Shown: positions 11,199 through 26,100 of the stretch, piece by piece | Layout of the letters: each line of letters begins with the position of its first letter | Position numbering within the stretch: the first letter of the stretch is position 1 | Source: Tanytarsus gracilentus | Taxonomy: Eukaryota; Arthropoda; Insecta; Diptera; Chironomidae | Assembly (NCBI GenBank): GCA_038502055.1 | Contig: JAXRKN010000043.1 | Coordinates: 6,076,001-6,140,000, forward strand | Reading direction: 5' to 3' | DNA length: 64,000 bases | The notes under the pieces: generated by a model | Told to the model about the DNA's origin: nothing | Databases searched by the model: none | What the model saw: only the letters and a program-made list of their open reading frames with translations | Translations under genes and position numbers: made by a program

Positions 11199-14100
11199 CT
11201 GTTGAAATAATCGGAATTAGAGGGAAGAAGATTTATGTGATGGCAAGGTGTGAACACTAAAATATTTATTTCGAAAATATATTCATTTCCCTTGCCGTCA
11301 GCATCGCACGCAATAAGAAGATTAATTCTCTTACTTGATCTTGATCCGAATCAATGGTTTCAGGTATGACATCAGGATTTTTCTCATCGCTCTCGTTTCC
11401 GTCATACTCTCGACTTCCCACGCTCTTAATGCTCGGTCCGGGCGAGGCAACCCTTACCGTTGTATTATGATGTACATCCTTCCTTCGATTTCTCTTACCA
11501 CAAATGACTCGCAGAATTAGCATCACGACACAGCTACCAATTAAAATTGTACAACCAATGCCAATGGCGATGGTAATCAATGGACTCAACGAGAAGCTTG
11601 TGCGTGGTCGTTCCGGAACTTTGAAATTTAAAACTGGAAATAATTAAAAAAAAGATAATAGGTTAGGCACGAATTCCCTGAGGAATATCAAAATTTAAAG
11701 TAATCTCTCTCGCAAAGACCGTCCTTGCTTACCCTTTTCTCCAGTTGGCTGCTTCTCGGGCATTCGTAGCATGGCCGCTTGCACAGTCGTCGGATCGGAA
11801 CGTCCTTTTGTGTTGAATGCATAAACGGAAGCCAAGTAAATTGAGGATGGCACTAAGCTGTTGACGGTAAATCGCGGAACTGGCGATGAATAATTGGCTC
11901 GTAATTCACTCGTTTGCAAATCTTTCACTTCCAACATAAATTGTTGCTGTAAACCGCCATTAAAGCCTTCCGAACATCGAATACTCATGGATGTCATGGA
12001 AATATTTGTAATGGTACAATTGTGCACTTGATCCGGTCGACCTACGCGAGAAAAGAGATAAAAGTGTATTTCAGATTTTTTTGCTTGTAATAAAAAATGT
12101 CAAAAGCTCTCTTCAAAAAAAAATTGGGGATGATTAATTGCGCTTTATTGAGTTAATCGTTGATTTTTAAACTTTTGATTAAAATTTTTTAAAATTCAAC
12201 ATATTTTTTTAAAAAGTTTAAATTTAATTATAGTTCAGCTGCTAAGTAATTAAAAAAAACTTGAGAGCAGCTGAAATTAAAGATTTTTTTTATTTTTTGA
12301 CGCCGTTAGATTTCAATTTAACGACTCTAAAGTTCATCGTAAAATAAAAAATTTGTCTAGTGCTTCATTGTCTGATATTTTTGAATCAACATCATGCAAT
12401 TCAACGAAAAAAAAGTGAAGAGTGCATAATGGCTCGTACAAAATGTTGAAATGATGATGAGCGAAAAGAAAACTCGACTTTACTTTACATAATTTCCACA
12501 ATAAATTTCATTTCAATTTCCATTATTTGGTTTATTATTTTTTCATTTAAATTTCAAATGTGCGAAAACCAAAAAAAAACATTTCAGAGAAGATAAAAAA
12601 AATACAGACAGAATGTTTGTTCAGTAGCAGCCATCGTTGAGTTGATAAAAAATAGAGAGAGAAGGGCATGGAATTACAATATTGGGCACTTATGAAGAGG
12701 GTTCGCCGTGGAATATTTTTCAGCTAAGCTTTTTAAATTTTATGAGCTTTTAATTGCTTTTGTAAAAATTAAAATTTATTTACATTTTTAAAAATATAGA
12801 AACCATTAAATTAATTAAAAAAATGTTGCGGAAACTTTTTGAAGCATCCTTGACCTTCTCCCTCGTTACCATAAAACAAACAAAAACCATCATAACGAAT
12901 GAGTAACTGAAGCCAAGTTAAAAGCGGAGGGAAAATTGCGCTGTCGGAATGAAATGATAACAACAAGTCAAAATGTAAAATGGCTCGGAGAAGTCGAAAA
13001 GATTTTTCCCATTACATCAACAAACAGAACGAGCGTCAGGGTAAATTTTAGCGTTCTGTTAAAAAAATTATTCCATATCTCACCAAAACGATGAGCGAGC
13101 GAAAGAGAGAGTGGCAACCATCATAATTTAATTTATTTTTCTAGCGAGTCCAAAAGAAACACACCAAAATCATTCAAGAGAATCCATAAATTACTTTCTC
13201 TTCTTACTTGTCTTTGTTCTGGTGCGAGAGCAGCAGCTTGAATGTATGTTTTTCACGCCACAAGATGGATCGCAATATATGTGTCAAAAAAAATGAATTT
13301 CTATGCCGTGCCGCTCACTCACACATAAAAATCGGAAGGACATACTTTTTTATTTTATTATCATGATTATGATTATATGGCGACTCGACACGCTACTTTA
13401 GCACAATTTTATTATCTGTTGCTCACTTACACATAGCGAATGGTAAAAAAAGCTTAGAGCTTTTGCTTGGTAAGTAAAGAGGGAAATAAAATTGAAAAAG
13501 AAAGTCTTGAAAACTTGTGAGAGAGTCGCTTTTGGTTGGAAGGCTAATAACTATTTTAAATGCCGTATTATTTCTCCCGGAAAAATTTTTGTTAAGAATT
13601 TTTTTAAAAAAAATATACCTATTTTTACTCAAATTTTCGGCTAATCTTTACATAGAGCATTTACGGAAATGTTTTAGGAACATTACACAGTGAAGTCTGC
13701 ATTCGGTTCTGCCTTTTTACAATATCTCCAGCCTCTAAAAATGCCCTCTATGAAGTAACTGATGTTGCCTGAATCGTTAGTAAAGCTTTAAACAATCGGT
13801 CCAAAATTGAGATCTTTTTTGATCTTCTCATGTCATCTCATCTATTTTTTTGTTGCACTTGCACTTGATGTTTCAAAATACTTTTTTGAATTAAAAAATT
13901 TCACAAACGAATCTAAATTTATATAGGTAAACTACCTTTTTAAGTCATGTAGTTTTGATAAGTGAGACAATTCATTGTAAACAAAACATTTTCAGGTATT
14001 GGTTTACACAAAACTTATAAAAAGCAGTTATGGAGGAAGATTTTTTCAAAAAAAATTAAGAAAATTTTCTTCGAATTTTTTAATTTTTACCCGGGTAAGG

Positions 14101-17100
14101 GTAGAGCAATTTTCCGGGTATACCCGGGTAGTAAAATTGACGGGCATACCCGGGTATACCCGTACCCGGGTTACCCGTGAGAAACTCTACTAATAACTTA
14201 ATTTTTTTCTTGGAGACTTGAAGACTAAAATTTCAAAAAAGTTTTGTTGAAAAAGAACCTAAAAGTTGACAGTTTTTTTAATGTGAAATTTTATAACGTA
14301 ATTTTTAAATTTAAAAATAAGGTTGAGAAAAAATTTAGAGAATCTGGTTTAAAAAAAATTAAAAACATTTCTGAGTTTACTCAATTGAATAAATTCCCAT
14401 TTTTAACTGGTTTTAGCGAATATGTTGCAAAACAAAGTAATAAAATTCTCGACCAGCTAAAAATCTGCCGCATTTTTTTTACCAAGGGAATTCTTAAAGC
14501 TTTGAATATTATCCAACAACTTTGGGATTTTCTTTAAATCTTTCGCATCGTCCTTTGTTTTATCTCCTCACACTTTTAACTTTCAACTCTCAGCGGTCGT
14601 CATTCAGCGTGAGACAAAATGTGGCATTTTTACGCAAGTTTAAAAAAGTGGTAAGGGAGAGAAGAAAGCATAGCAAAGAAAAAGGAACATCACAAAACTT
14701 TTTGGGACAACTTTTCTCTTCTCACACTTCCTAAGTGAGCTCTGGTTGTCGGAAAAAATTGAAAAATAAAATTCTTCTTATATTTATAACATCAGTATAG
14801 AGGGAGCAATTTAATGTTCTTCATACACTTTTCCACTTTCCATAAATGTTAATTGCTTGGGACTATAAAGTTAAATCATTGTGAGTGTACGTGAGAAAAA
14901 GTATCTCGAACGTGGGTGGTGAAGAAAGCTTTAGAAATTTTTCAATTACATTTATGAAAGTTTTGAATTCTATGAAAGATTTTTAAAGGAAAATTTAAAA
15001 GCCACTTCCATATTAAAGTTTCTATTCATATTCGCCAACAGCCAAAAAGTACTTCCATATATATGCAAAAAGATCTCATATTATAAACATAATACAACAA
15101 ACAAAATCCCAGCAGCAATGATAAACAAAATTTGATCCTTAATGGGGAAAATTTCTTGTTTGCACTACGATCTCTCTCGCTTCATTCCAACACAGATATT
15201 TTATGTGTGTATGTTGTTAGAATATACATAATCCATATCCTATTACGTAATGACTGCATCTCTAAAGCCTTTTGAGTCTCTTCGTCCTTCAATGAGCGTG
15301 GATTTCTCGTATCGTATCGCAATGGAAGGGATCATTGATGACTAGTAAATTGCGCACAGAGGGTTTAATACGAGAAAATGTTGAATGTCATGGTTGAGTC
15401 ATTAGGAGGAAGGGAATCGAAAGAAAAGGCAAAATTACTAATAGAAAATCTCTTCCGGAAGTCGTGGGAAAAATTTTTATAGAAAAATTCCGGGTCATAT
15501 TTCATTCATGGGGTCATTTGTTGGGAACGTAACATGTTTCACTGAAATCAAAGTTCGATCCACACTAATTTCCATTTGATCAATCTCAATCTCATCAAAT
15601 TCCAATATGACTTATGCTTGCATAGCTCTCAAGAGTTGTAAATAAAACATGGAAAATATGAATTCACATTTTCTCTGCTCGCAACGAAGCAAGAAATGCA
15701 AATTCATGTAATTAAATTTTTCTCCTCTTCACATCGATTTTCCATTCGACATCTTCATGTTTCGAGACAGAAAAATTGCAATCGGAAGTTCCTCTGACTT
15801 TTTTTCTTGCCTCAACTACCGCCATACTGCGAACTTTAAGTCATAATTCTTGTCGCTGTCATTTTGCTCAATACTTTACTATTACGACGTCGTCGGCATT
15901 GTGGTTGGCAATCAAGCGGAAAAATGTGTTTCATACCTCCGGAGTGCGCAGAGGTGAACATTTTCATTTACTCAATTATTAAACTGTAAAAATCCTTCAA
16001 GTTTCCTGCTCTTGACATTCATTCACCTCATCCTACCATCGAAAGCAGTTTTCAATAGTTCCGCAGTTTAATAATAATCACAAAACCAATCAATGATCAA
16101 GCGTTGCGGAGCGTATTTTTATGCAATTTAAAAAGCCATAATTTATTCATTAGCCTGATAGAGTTGGGTGGAAGGAGGCGAGAAATATTTGATTGCGGCT
16201 CTTGCAGCATTTGTTGTGGTGAAATTAATTTTTTGTGTCATTTTAATTTAAAATTGATAATCAATAAAAGCGCTCGAGAGTGCAAGCAATTCGTCATGAT
16301 GATTTTCCTCTTCGTTAGAGTTTCTCAAAAAAAATATTCGATGGAGGAAATAGATTGAGTCATTAAGAAAGTGAAATTGCTTTGACATTAATGTTTATGT
16401 GAAGATTGAAAAATTGGTCATTAGCTGTTGATTGAGAGCTTTTTTATGTTCTTCGAACGAGGAAAATGACTTTGAGAATATTATTGAAATTTTTGCTTTG
16501 CGGAGGAGGAAATTAAATTGGGAGATCGCTTTTTATGGTCATAATGAACTTTGAGAAGGAAATTTAAGTTTTTTATAGAATATTAATGAAAGCTTTTAAA
16601 AGTTTGAAAGAGCTTTTGGTTTACTTTAAAAGTTTTTGATGCTACTGAGATTAAAAGCTTAATGAACTTAAAGTTTTCCTCATGTCTAAAAATTAAACTT
16701 TTAAATATTTCCAGACCGTTAAATTTATCATTTTCAAATTTTCAATAACCTCAGAAACTTTCAAAACTTTTAAGCATCATTTGCACATTATTATTGGAGT
16801 GAAACTTTTTCATGTGCCAATGACTGCATTGTGCCAATATTCTGTGTACATGGTCGGCTTAGCATGTACACACAGCATACACAGCATGACATCGACTACA
16901 TAAATTTGATATCAATTAAAATTAAATAAATTTTCTATTAAACAAGATGGGTCTGCAAACGGCGTTGCCATTTCCAATAGCTCCGCTGTCTTAGATTAGT
17001 ACCCCATAGTTCTGAAAAATGGACATTAGTGGCACTCCTGGCCGACCATGATGGACATTCCTCAAAAATCGTCAATGTCAATAAATTCCTGATGCAATGA

Positions 17101-20100
17101 CGAGTTCAACGACATACATGAAGCCATAGTTCTGAAAAATGGACATTAGTGGTACTCCTGGCCGGCCATGATGGACATTTCTCAAAAATCGTCAATGTCA
17201 ATAAATTCCTGATGCAATGACGAGTTCAACGACATACATGAAGCCATAGTTCTGAAAAATGGAGATTAGTGGCACTCCTGGCCGGCCATGATGGACATTC
17301 TTCAAAAATCATCAATGTCAATCGATTCCTGATGCAATGACGAGTTCAACGACATACATGAAGCCATAGTTCTGAAAAATGGACATTAGTGGCACTCCTG
17401 GTCGGCCATGATGGACACTCCTCAAAAATCATCAATGTCAATCGATTCCTGATGCAATGACGAGTTCAACGACATACATGAAGCCATAGTTCTGTAAAAT
17501 GGGCATTAGTGGCACTCCAGGCCGGCCATGATGGACACTCCTCAAAAATCGTCAATGCCAATCGATTCCTGATGCAATTACGAGTTCAACGATACCCATG
17601 AAGCCATATAAAAGAAAATTTGTATGAAAAAGGACATTTTTGCACTCAGGGACGGTCCTTGAAGGGTCATACCTCAAAACTAAATACTTCTTGCACAACT
17701 AGAGCCAAAACCCGATCTTTAGCCACAAACCCGAGTTAAATCCGACCAGCCGTTCTTGAGATATGGCGTTCACTAAGATCGTAAGAAAGTAAGAAAGTAA
17801 GAAAGTAAGAAAGTGAGAAAGTGAGAAAGTGAGAAAGTAAGATGACTTAAATGGCTCTAACTCCTCGTAGGATCAACCGATTTCTAATCTGTTTTCGCCA
17901 GTTTGTAGGGTTTGACTAGGCCTATCATTTGAGTATAAGTTTTGATATTGCAAAATGTAATGTCTTGGCACTAGGGGCCGAAAACAGGTTTTGGAAAAAT
18001 CCAAAATTAATATATAGCGGAGCTATAATATGTGTATATGACCGGATAGTCTCGAGTACTCCAATATGTCTGGATGGTTCATATATCTTTTCGAAAGAGT
18101 GAGAGAGAGATAGCGAAAGAGAACATTAGACTAGCTGGCACATGCAATGTGTTGTGGTGACATTTCGACATAAACGATTCTTTAACCATCTCAAAAAAAG
18201 CAATTTTCATTCATGGAAGGCTTTTTGAAGACAAAAAAAATATTTTCTTGTTTGATAACATGCACAGTCAGGCGGATCCTTACACATGCTTTTATACTCG
18301 TTTGCTTTTTATACATGTTGAAGTCTGATGGAATGTTCTAAGGTTAAGAAACTCTTTTATTCAAACTTAATAATTTTTTACTGCAAATTTCAAGCTTCGC
18401 ATCCCCTTAAGAAATTTCTTCTCGCATCTGAACAAGAAAAATGTTTATTTACTATCGACAGTAAAGAGACTTTGAAGAATGAAAAGAAGAGAAAAAGCGT
18501 TGACTGACTGACTGTCATTGCAAAATCGATTTTCTTCGCATGAGCGAAAGTTTTTTCTCATTTTATCATCGAAATGAAATGTAAAATTTATGAAGCAAAT
18601 CATGATGAAATATAAAAAGGAATAAAAATAAAATTTACTGCATGCCATACACCTGAGACTGAGTGAGATGTGTAAAATTGTACACGAGAATTTTTTTGTT
18701 CCATTAATTAGAAAAAAAAAATTTAAAGAGAGAAGAAATTTTTGGAATTGTGCCAAAGCAATTTACTAGTTGAGAATGGACATAAATTTATTTTTAGTCG
18801 TGCTTTGAGTGCGAGAGCTTTTTAAATCAGTTTAAGTGAAATTCAAGGTCAGATCTAAATTATTTGTGCTTTAGGAAAAAATAAAATGATAAATTTTAAA
18901 TGAAGCTTTTTCACCTCGTTGAAACTTTTGTACTTAAAACTTTATTAAAAATAGAAAAAAAGTTCATTAAAATCTCAAAAGCTCCACAAACTATTTATTT
19001 TTCATTTTCATCTTCTTAACAACAATTTTTTCCCATCAAACGCGTCATGTAAGAATTTTCTCCATCTCATCTTTAACATGAAACTTGAAAATAATTTTTC
19101 ACAAGAACATTCCTCAACTCTCATCTACGTGTGCTGCTGAAAAAAGTTCTTCTTAGTAAAAATAAACATCAGCATTTGTGAAATGTTTGCAGATGAGGAA
19201 CATGAACGAGAAAAAGGCTTCATTCTTTGTGATTCTTCGTCATAAATGGATACACATGGAATGTGTTGGAAGAGGGAGGAACTTTGTGTGTGGATTAAAA
19301 GAAGCTTCAACGGGTAATTCTGTTTGGATTGGCATTGTAGGAAGGATCATGAAAAAGGAAATCTACAGGAAGCAATTTCAGTATTTTTGAACACACTACG
19401 AAGATGACCCTCATTCTCTCTTGTCATAATTTTTAAAAGATTTCGGCTGCCCTCAATGCGAAGGTTATAACAAAAGAAGTTGACAAAAGAGGCTGAACAT
19501 AAAGAGCAAAAATTTTCATTATTAAATTTCAATAACGGGCAAGAAAAAAATTGAAATTTACACAGACGAAAAAGTTCTCACATTACAATGAAAATATTTT
19601 CAGCACATTTTCGGTAAACTCGCCTAATTTTATTCAACAGCCTCGTATCCACATATGGCATGCTTATAACTCGTATATCATCATGAGTTTCACATCCAAG
19701 TAGCAAAAAAACCTTTTTCTCGCTTTTCAGTAAGGAGATAATCGAAAGTAATGTAAGATGAGAGGATGAGTGTAAAAAAGGTTTATATTCTATGGAGAAG
19801 CGATACTTAGGTGAGAAGAAGAGAGTTGAAAGGCACCTGAGTATGTAAATATCGAGGATTACATGAAGTGCTTTTGTTTCTGCGAAAATCTAATTTCTTC
19901 AGCTTTGAAATTTTTGCACGTGGTCAGAGCCAATAATCGAGAATTAACTAGCTCAAAAATGAGGTCAACCACTTGCTTCATAAATCTAATGCTTTATATC
20001 CCATGGCCATAACACACTCTCGAAGATGAAATCAAAATCTGGAATTTTTCACATCAACCCCAAAGCATTTCATTGTTATACAATTTTCATCGACCATTAT

Positions 20101-23100
20101 TGTTATCATTCATGATAAAAGAATAAGAAATGGAATAAATGAAACGAAATAAAGCTCAAAATATCGCGGAGAGCGCACATGCCGTGTATTTTCAATCATC
20201 TTCAGCGCACCGCAACAAAGGAAAAGAAAAATATGCCGAAGAGAGCGAAAAATCCATTTATTATATTTTGTCCTACCTGCAGCTATTATATGAAATATAC
20301 ATGGATGTTTTTGTTTTCCAATCTTGTTCGTTGCGGAGCATAGTAATGTGCCATAATCGAGTTCCGTCACGGGCCGGTAGCTAACAAATGACGATGTTCC
20401 TGTAAATGAACAAACAACGGGATATATTTTAATTATAAATCTTGCATTAAGTTGGATGCGAGAGCAATAGCTCATCTAAAAGAGGAAAAATGACGAGGGG
20501 AATTTACTGTGTAACGTCATTTTTAAAGTTAAAAAAATGTCAATTAAATTAAATTAAATTTATCCAAAATTTGATTTTCAAAGTAATCAAAAAGCTTGAA
20601 AGCAGCTAAATTAAAATTATTTAAAATAATCTTGGCAAATGAATGAAATTTAAAATCAGATTGAGAGTTTTAAAAATAGTAAATTGCCCCTCGAAAAGCA
20701 CACACACACGTTGTTTTGCTCGAGTTTCACTCGCCACCCTTCGCTCACTTCATTTATCCCATAATATACACGTGTGTGTATGCATTTCATCTCCATTATA
20801 AATATATAGTCGCAGCACATTCACACATAGCAACATCACAGAGCGCTGCCATAACAAATTGAGTTAAAATTTTCCATTTAGCGCGTAATTGAAGTGTTTT
20901 GGGAATTTTTCACGTTTTTTCACTCGCTTAGATGTACGCAAATTTCCTGCATGAGGATTTTTCGGCAAGGGTTGAATTCGTCATGTCGTCAATTAAGCTA
21001 ATCTTTTGTCATCCCTTGAATTTTTAGATCCATTTTCGCTTCAACTCTGTGATATGTATTTTATGTGCGTATGCAATGCTCAACCATTCACAAATAAAAA
21101 ATATAAACTCACCGTGTCTTGACACATGTGACGCCGCAACATCGATACTTTCAGCTGAATTATTGAAAGTCCATTTGAAATCTATAATAACAATAAAATG
21201 TTCGGTTGTGAAACAAATCATCGAATAATAAAAATTTATTTTTCAATTTTAGGAAAATATTATAAAATATTCGAGCAGTGAAAGAGAGATGGAAAGATTA
21301 TGAAATTGAATTCGGGATTTATTCTATGAATATTCAATAAAATGAAATATGCAGCGAGATGATGTATGCGGCATGTACTGAATGCTGTAGAATGTCAATA
21401 GAAAAGAGCTTTTAGAAAAATTGCATTTTTATGAAAATTCAAAATTCAGGGAGTGATAAAACTTACGAGAGCTTTAAAAAATAAGTTCGCACTCCCTGCC
21501 ACTCTCGACTTAGATTTATATACATTAAATTAAATTTCAAGCTTTTCAACTTACCGACTTCCGGTGGATTTGCGTCGACGACACATTTGATTTGAGCATT
21601 TTCGTGCTTTGCAACGCCATACACTCTCGGTTGTTGGGGGGCACATGTTGGAGCATCTGTTGAATTGGAAATTTGATATTTTTCCTCTTTTATTCTCTCT
21701 CTCAAATGTGAATGTTATGAAAATGGTTTTGCAAAGGGAAAAAAGGTCACATACACACATCGAGAGAGAGCTCGCTTAGATTCCTTTAGTTACAAATTAC
21801 CAAATCAATTGGATTAGAGAGAGAAGGCATAAACACAAAAGAGACTATTGTGAATATGGGTGGGGCAAATGGAGAGGTAAAAAAGGACACTTTCGAAGCG
21901 AGTGGGTGGATGGAATAAATATATGGGTTAGCAATGGCATTGGATTTGTTCGATTGTCATGTAACTTTTTCTCTCTCATGAGAAATGGAATTTTCTTCGC
22001 ATTAGTGGGTGATTCTTTGAATTATGACGATTGAACATGAATTTTCAATAAATTGAATCAAAAAAATTTCTTCTCTTTTTTTCCCAAGTAGGGAAATAGG
22101 AAAATTTGTTTAAAACATCCACGTTAACTTTCCTTGATTCATCAATCAATATTAATCAATACCAACATCTATAAAATCACCCACAAAAATTCCAAAATCT
22201 AGAGCTATTCATTCATTCAATAGTATTATTCTCATCACCATAATTTGCGTGTATAGGCATAAAGAGATGATTATTGATGGACAAAAAAGTATAAAGAAAG
22301 ATACACAAAAAATTACTTACACATCACATTCAATTCAAATGGCAAACTTTCACCATCGCCTTCACTATTGTAACCAACACATGAATAATTTCCGGCAGTC
22401 GTACGTGAAACACTTTGCAGCACCAGCGAATGGTTGCTGATTATAACACCCATAGAGATATTATGTGGCAACGAACGACCCTACGATGGCGCACATACAC
22501 GTAAATAAATTTTCAGAAGTGTGTTTTTATAAATGGAAAAAATCACAGATGAAAGCCACCGCATCATGGCCATTTCACGAGGACGATAACGAAAACAGCA
22601 TCGGCGACATGAAAATAGAAAAAAAAGAGAGAGAGACGAAAAAAATATGTTCATGAAAAATTAATGAAAAAATCCCTTTTTCCGCTTGAGTGTTGAGAGA
22701 AGCACGAAAGTAAAATAGGTTGAGGCGGTAAAAAAGGTAAAATATGGCAGGGATGTGAGATTTTGTTTTTTTTAAGGTTTTTGTTGTGGAATATTTTAAA
22801 AGTTAATTAACTTGTTAAAAAATATAAAAATTATTTCCTGATAAATAAAAAAATATCTCAACACTATAAAAAAATCTTCTAAGTGACAACGATAATAAAA
22901 ATAAATATTTTATCACCACCTTCACTATAAATGCGATGTCAACTTACATTATGTCGCCATTCAACTTTATATACAATTGGATGTGCAGTAATGATACAAT
23001 CGAAATAGACATCAGTTCCTTCCCGTATGTTGTCGGGGTCCAATGAGCTGCCCAATCGTACTGTTGCTTCCGGGACATCTGTTAATTGACATAACATAGT

Positions 23101-26100
23101 AAAAATTTCCTATTAACAACCTGCCATGCATAGCTCAGTGTGTGCTTATATCCTTAAGTCCGATCATGTGAAGAAGGTGAAAGGTAGAATTAAGATATAG
23201 TGAATAGTAAAGAGGATTTGGACTCGGAATCGTTCGATGTGTGTGCCAATAAAGCTCTTTAGCTTCCAGCAATAACAACTTCTAACTCGCTCTAGTCTTT
23301 CAGTTGAACATTTTTAGAGACAGCGGAAAAAAATCGAAGAGTGCACAAAAAAAAGATTATTTCCCATGGCGAGCACGTTCAACTCTTTTTTTTTGTATTT
23401 TTTTACTTGCTAGTCTCTAAAACATGAATACATAGAGCTGCGATTCCACTCGATTAAAAACAAGTACCGATGACAGAAGAAAAATAAAGAGAGAAAAGTT
23501 TAAATCCGATTGTGGGTTCAATGAGCGTAATTTTCGTGATAATTCTCGAATCACTCTTTTTATTTCTAAAAAGTTCGATGAGTTGGAAATAAATAGTCGA
23601 ACATGCACTCGACGGCGAGGCGCACATGTGTAAAGGAGAGAAAGAAAATTTTAGATTTTTTTCATTGAAAGCAAATTGATTTTTAACGGTCGATTGAATT
23701 TCAAATGGATTTCATGGTTGAGGAGTGGGAAAGTTGACTTTGGTTAGTTTAATTAAATTCAGTAAAATTTCAGTGTTTGATTTAAAAAATTTAACGAAAT
23801 TTTTCATAAAACTTGCTTACGATTAAATTCTCAAAAAAAATACTTCCAAAATATTTAATAAACAATTCTTAAAAAGCTCATGCTCAAAGGCACAAAAGTG
23901 ATAAAACTGCATAATTTTATGAGAGCTTCTTTTAGTCAACTAAATTAGGCAAATTTGAATCGAAAACTTTTCCCACAAAATTGTGTTCATGTCTCGCAGC
24001 AGAACATAAAGTTGATGAAAAGTTTTACGCTGACTTTGTTTGAAAGCGTTTAAGAGCGAAAAATTTTCATCGCTTTGAGTAATGGCGAATGCAGAAATGA
24101 AGTTGCTTAAAAACGAGTCATTTTAAAATTAAACTCAGTTGAGAAATTTTTAAGAAATAATTAAAAATATTTGTCGAGAATTTGCATTTAAATTAAAATT
24201 TTCATATTCAATAAAAGTCTCGAGAAAATAGCATCAAACTCAAATCAGATTTCGAAAAGCTATTTTCTAAAATTTATCTCGAGAACAATTCACAAAAATC
24301 ATTTTCCTCGATAATAATAATCCCGGCTATATGCATCGAACGTTCTCCATCTATATAATTTGATTAAATATTAAGTACGATTCCATAAATAATTCGAATG
24401 GCAATTAAATGCGAATGTTTAGTCTTTTGGATGCAATACATGAGAGAGAGACTCGTGCATGGACGTTATCGTTCATCGTTTTATTTGTCAGGAGGCGAGT
24501 GGTACTACTGCTGATGCTATGTGCGTCTATCTAAAGTTATTTCAATTATTTTCCAATTTGTGTTCAAGCTATTGATTTCCATTTAATGTTCATGTTTTTC
24601 ATGCTGGCGTTATTTTCCTCTTTTTATTTATCTCTCTTTCACTCACTCATTCATTCCTCCCTTATTGATTTCAGGACACTATGTCACTGTGTTTGTATTC
24701 GGCGAGAGTTTAATGACACAATCTGAATATGGCTTTTGATTGATTTTTGATAGTTTAAAATTTAACGTTTTTTGAACATTCAAATAATAAAATTTTTAAA
24801 AAACTTTCAACACAAAATAACCGTTAAAGTTATTAAATTCAACTCTTTGTATCACATTGCAACTATAAAAGATTCACATTTGCCATGTACATAAACTGTC
24901 TGTTCCATTAAAAGCGAGTTAAGGAATGAAAGTACAAAGTGATGATAAAATATAGCCCATAAAAGGTACAAAAGTGAAATTTGCCATTGAATGATTTTCA
25001 ATTTTTGCTGAACTTTTACCTTTTCTCTCTTTCCCACTCAAATTTGCTTTTGGGCATTGTGCACAACAAAAAAAAGAGTGGTAGCAATGGCAAAGAATAA
25101 AGGAGAAAAAGAGACATAAACGCACAGTGTACACGTCGAATGGCATGGGTCGGAGAGGAAGTGATTGTTAGGAAATATTAAACCTTTATCCATCTCTATC
25201 ACAACCCCCTGCTCTTACCCTCAGAGGGATTTCTTTATTAAATTTTTAATTGAGTCCCTTGGATTCATTCAGCTGCTGATTGCGATGTATAGTAGAGTAG
25301 CTAGAGCGGAGATGAGCAAAAGGTTAAGCGTGCACCATTATAAATTTGATTCGCAACGTTCTAGCATCACCACCGGGTTAGAATTATCTTGCCCTTGTAT
25401 TAAATTTTGAACGATTTAAATTTTATAAATTTTTTCATTTTAATTTTTTAATAAACGTTAAATTTTTGATTCCTTTGATAATCTTTTTTTTTTGAAAATA
25501 AAAATTACGTTATTATGTTTACTGTGTTTTCATGTGAATTTTCATAACGTACTTTTCTAATTTAAAAATTAATTACCATAAAATTGATTATCTGGATTAA
25601 AACGTGTTACTCAAAACATATATTAAGAATATCTAATTTTTACTTAATTATTAAATTTTAATAACTTTTCTACCTTAATTCTCTCTTAAGTCCTTCGCTA
25701 GGGATTAATTTTCATCGTGTGAGATGAGAAATGTAATAATGAATGAACGTGAAATAGCGAGAAAATTCTTACCCCACGAAGGATGACCTAAACATTATGT
25801 TTCGTCTCACACGAGGTCCCCGCACAGATTCTTTCCATATTCCATTAAATATTTATCAAAAGGCATTATCTCCTAGGCTTACATTTACGCATTACACTTT
25901 CTGACTTTCTCCTCTACCGCACACGCTTCTTCTTCCTCCGCCACTGTTTATATACAGAGCTTATGTGCAGAGAGAGATTCCAAGAGTGATTTATTGCTTA
26001 TTGATTCTTACATTTCTCATATTGATTTCGCTTCAAAATGTCTTTAATGCTTAAACTCACTTTCAATTTTTTCTCGCTCTATAATTTCTCATCATCGTTG

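Larger units (their letters stand above)
16977..18026. mobile_element. Non-autonomous element with 120-bp tandem core and short inverted ends
   Basis: ATAGCTCCGCT at 16977-16987 recurs inverted as AGCGGAGCTAT at 18016-18026. Between them are about five copies of a 120-bp repeat (17005-17604), a unique segment, an 8-bp simple repeat (17781-17841) and another unique segment. No protein is encoded and no target duplication was found. The true ends may lie a little further out. The tandem core is related to those at 28.7-30.0 kb and 36.8-37.7 kb. Confidence 0.6.
12042..20276 (-). other. 8.2-kb intron of the Sidestep-like gene (Ig5 to FNIII)
   Basis: AT-rich and without a recognised gene. It contains the CCCGGGTA-rich block at 14088-14190 and the tandem-repeat element at 16977-18026. 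Frames of 60-100 codons on either strand are not backed by domain or codon pattern. Confidence 0.75.

Noticed and set aside
14244..14537. 97-codon plus-strand frame next to the CCCGGGTA block, considered as a transposase remnant
   Set aside because: Lys/Phe-rich and AT-driven, with no motif of hAT or other transposases.
17005..17604. CRISPR-like array
   Set aside because: The whole 120-bp unit is repeated without unique spacers, and the setting is an insect intron.
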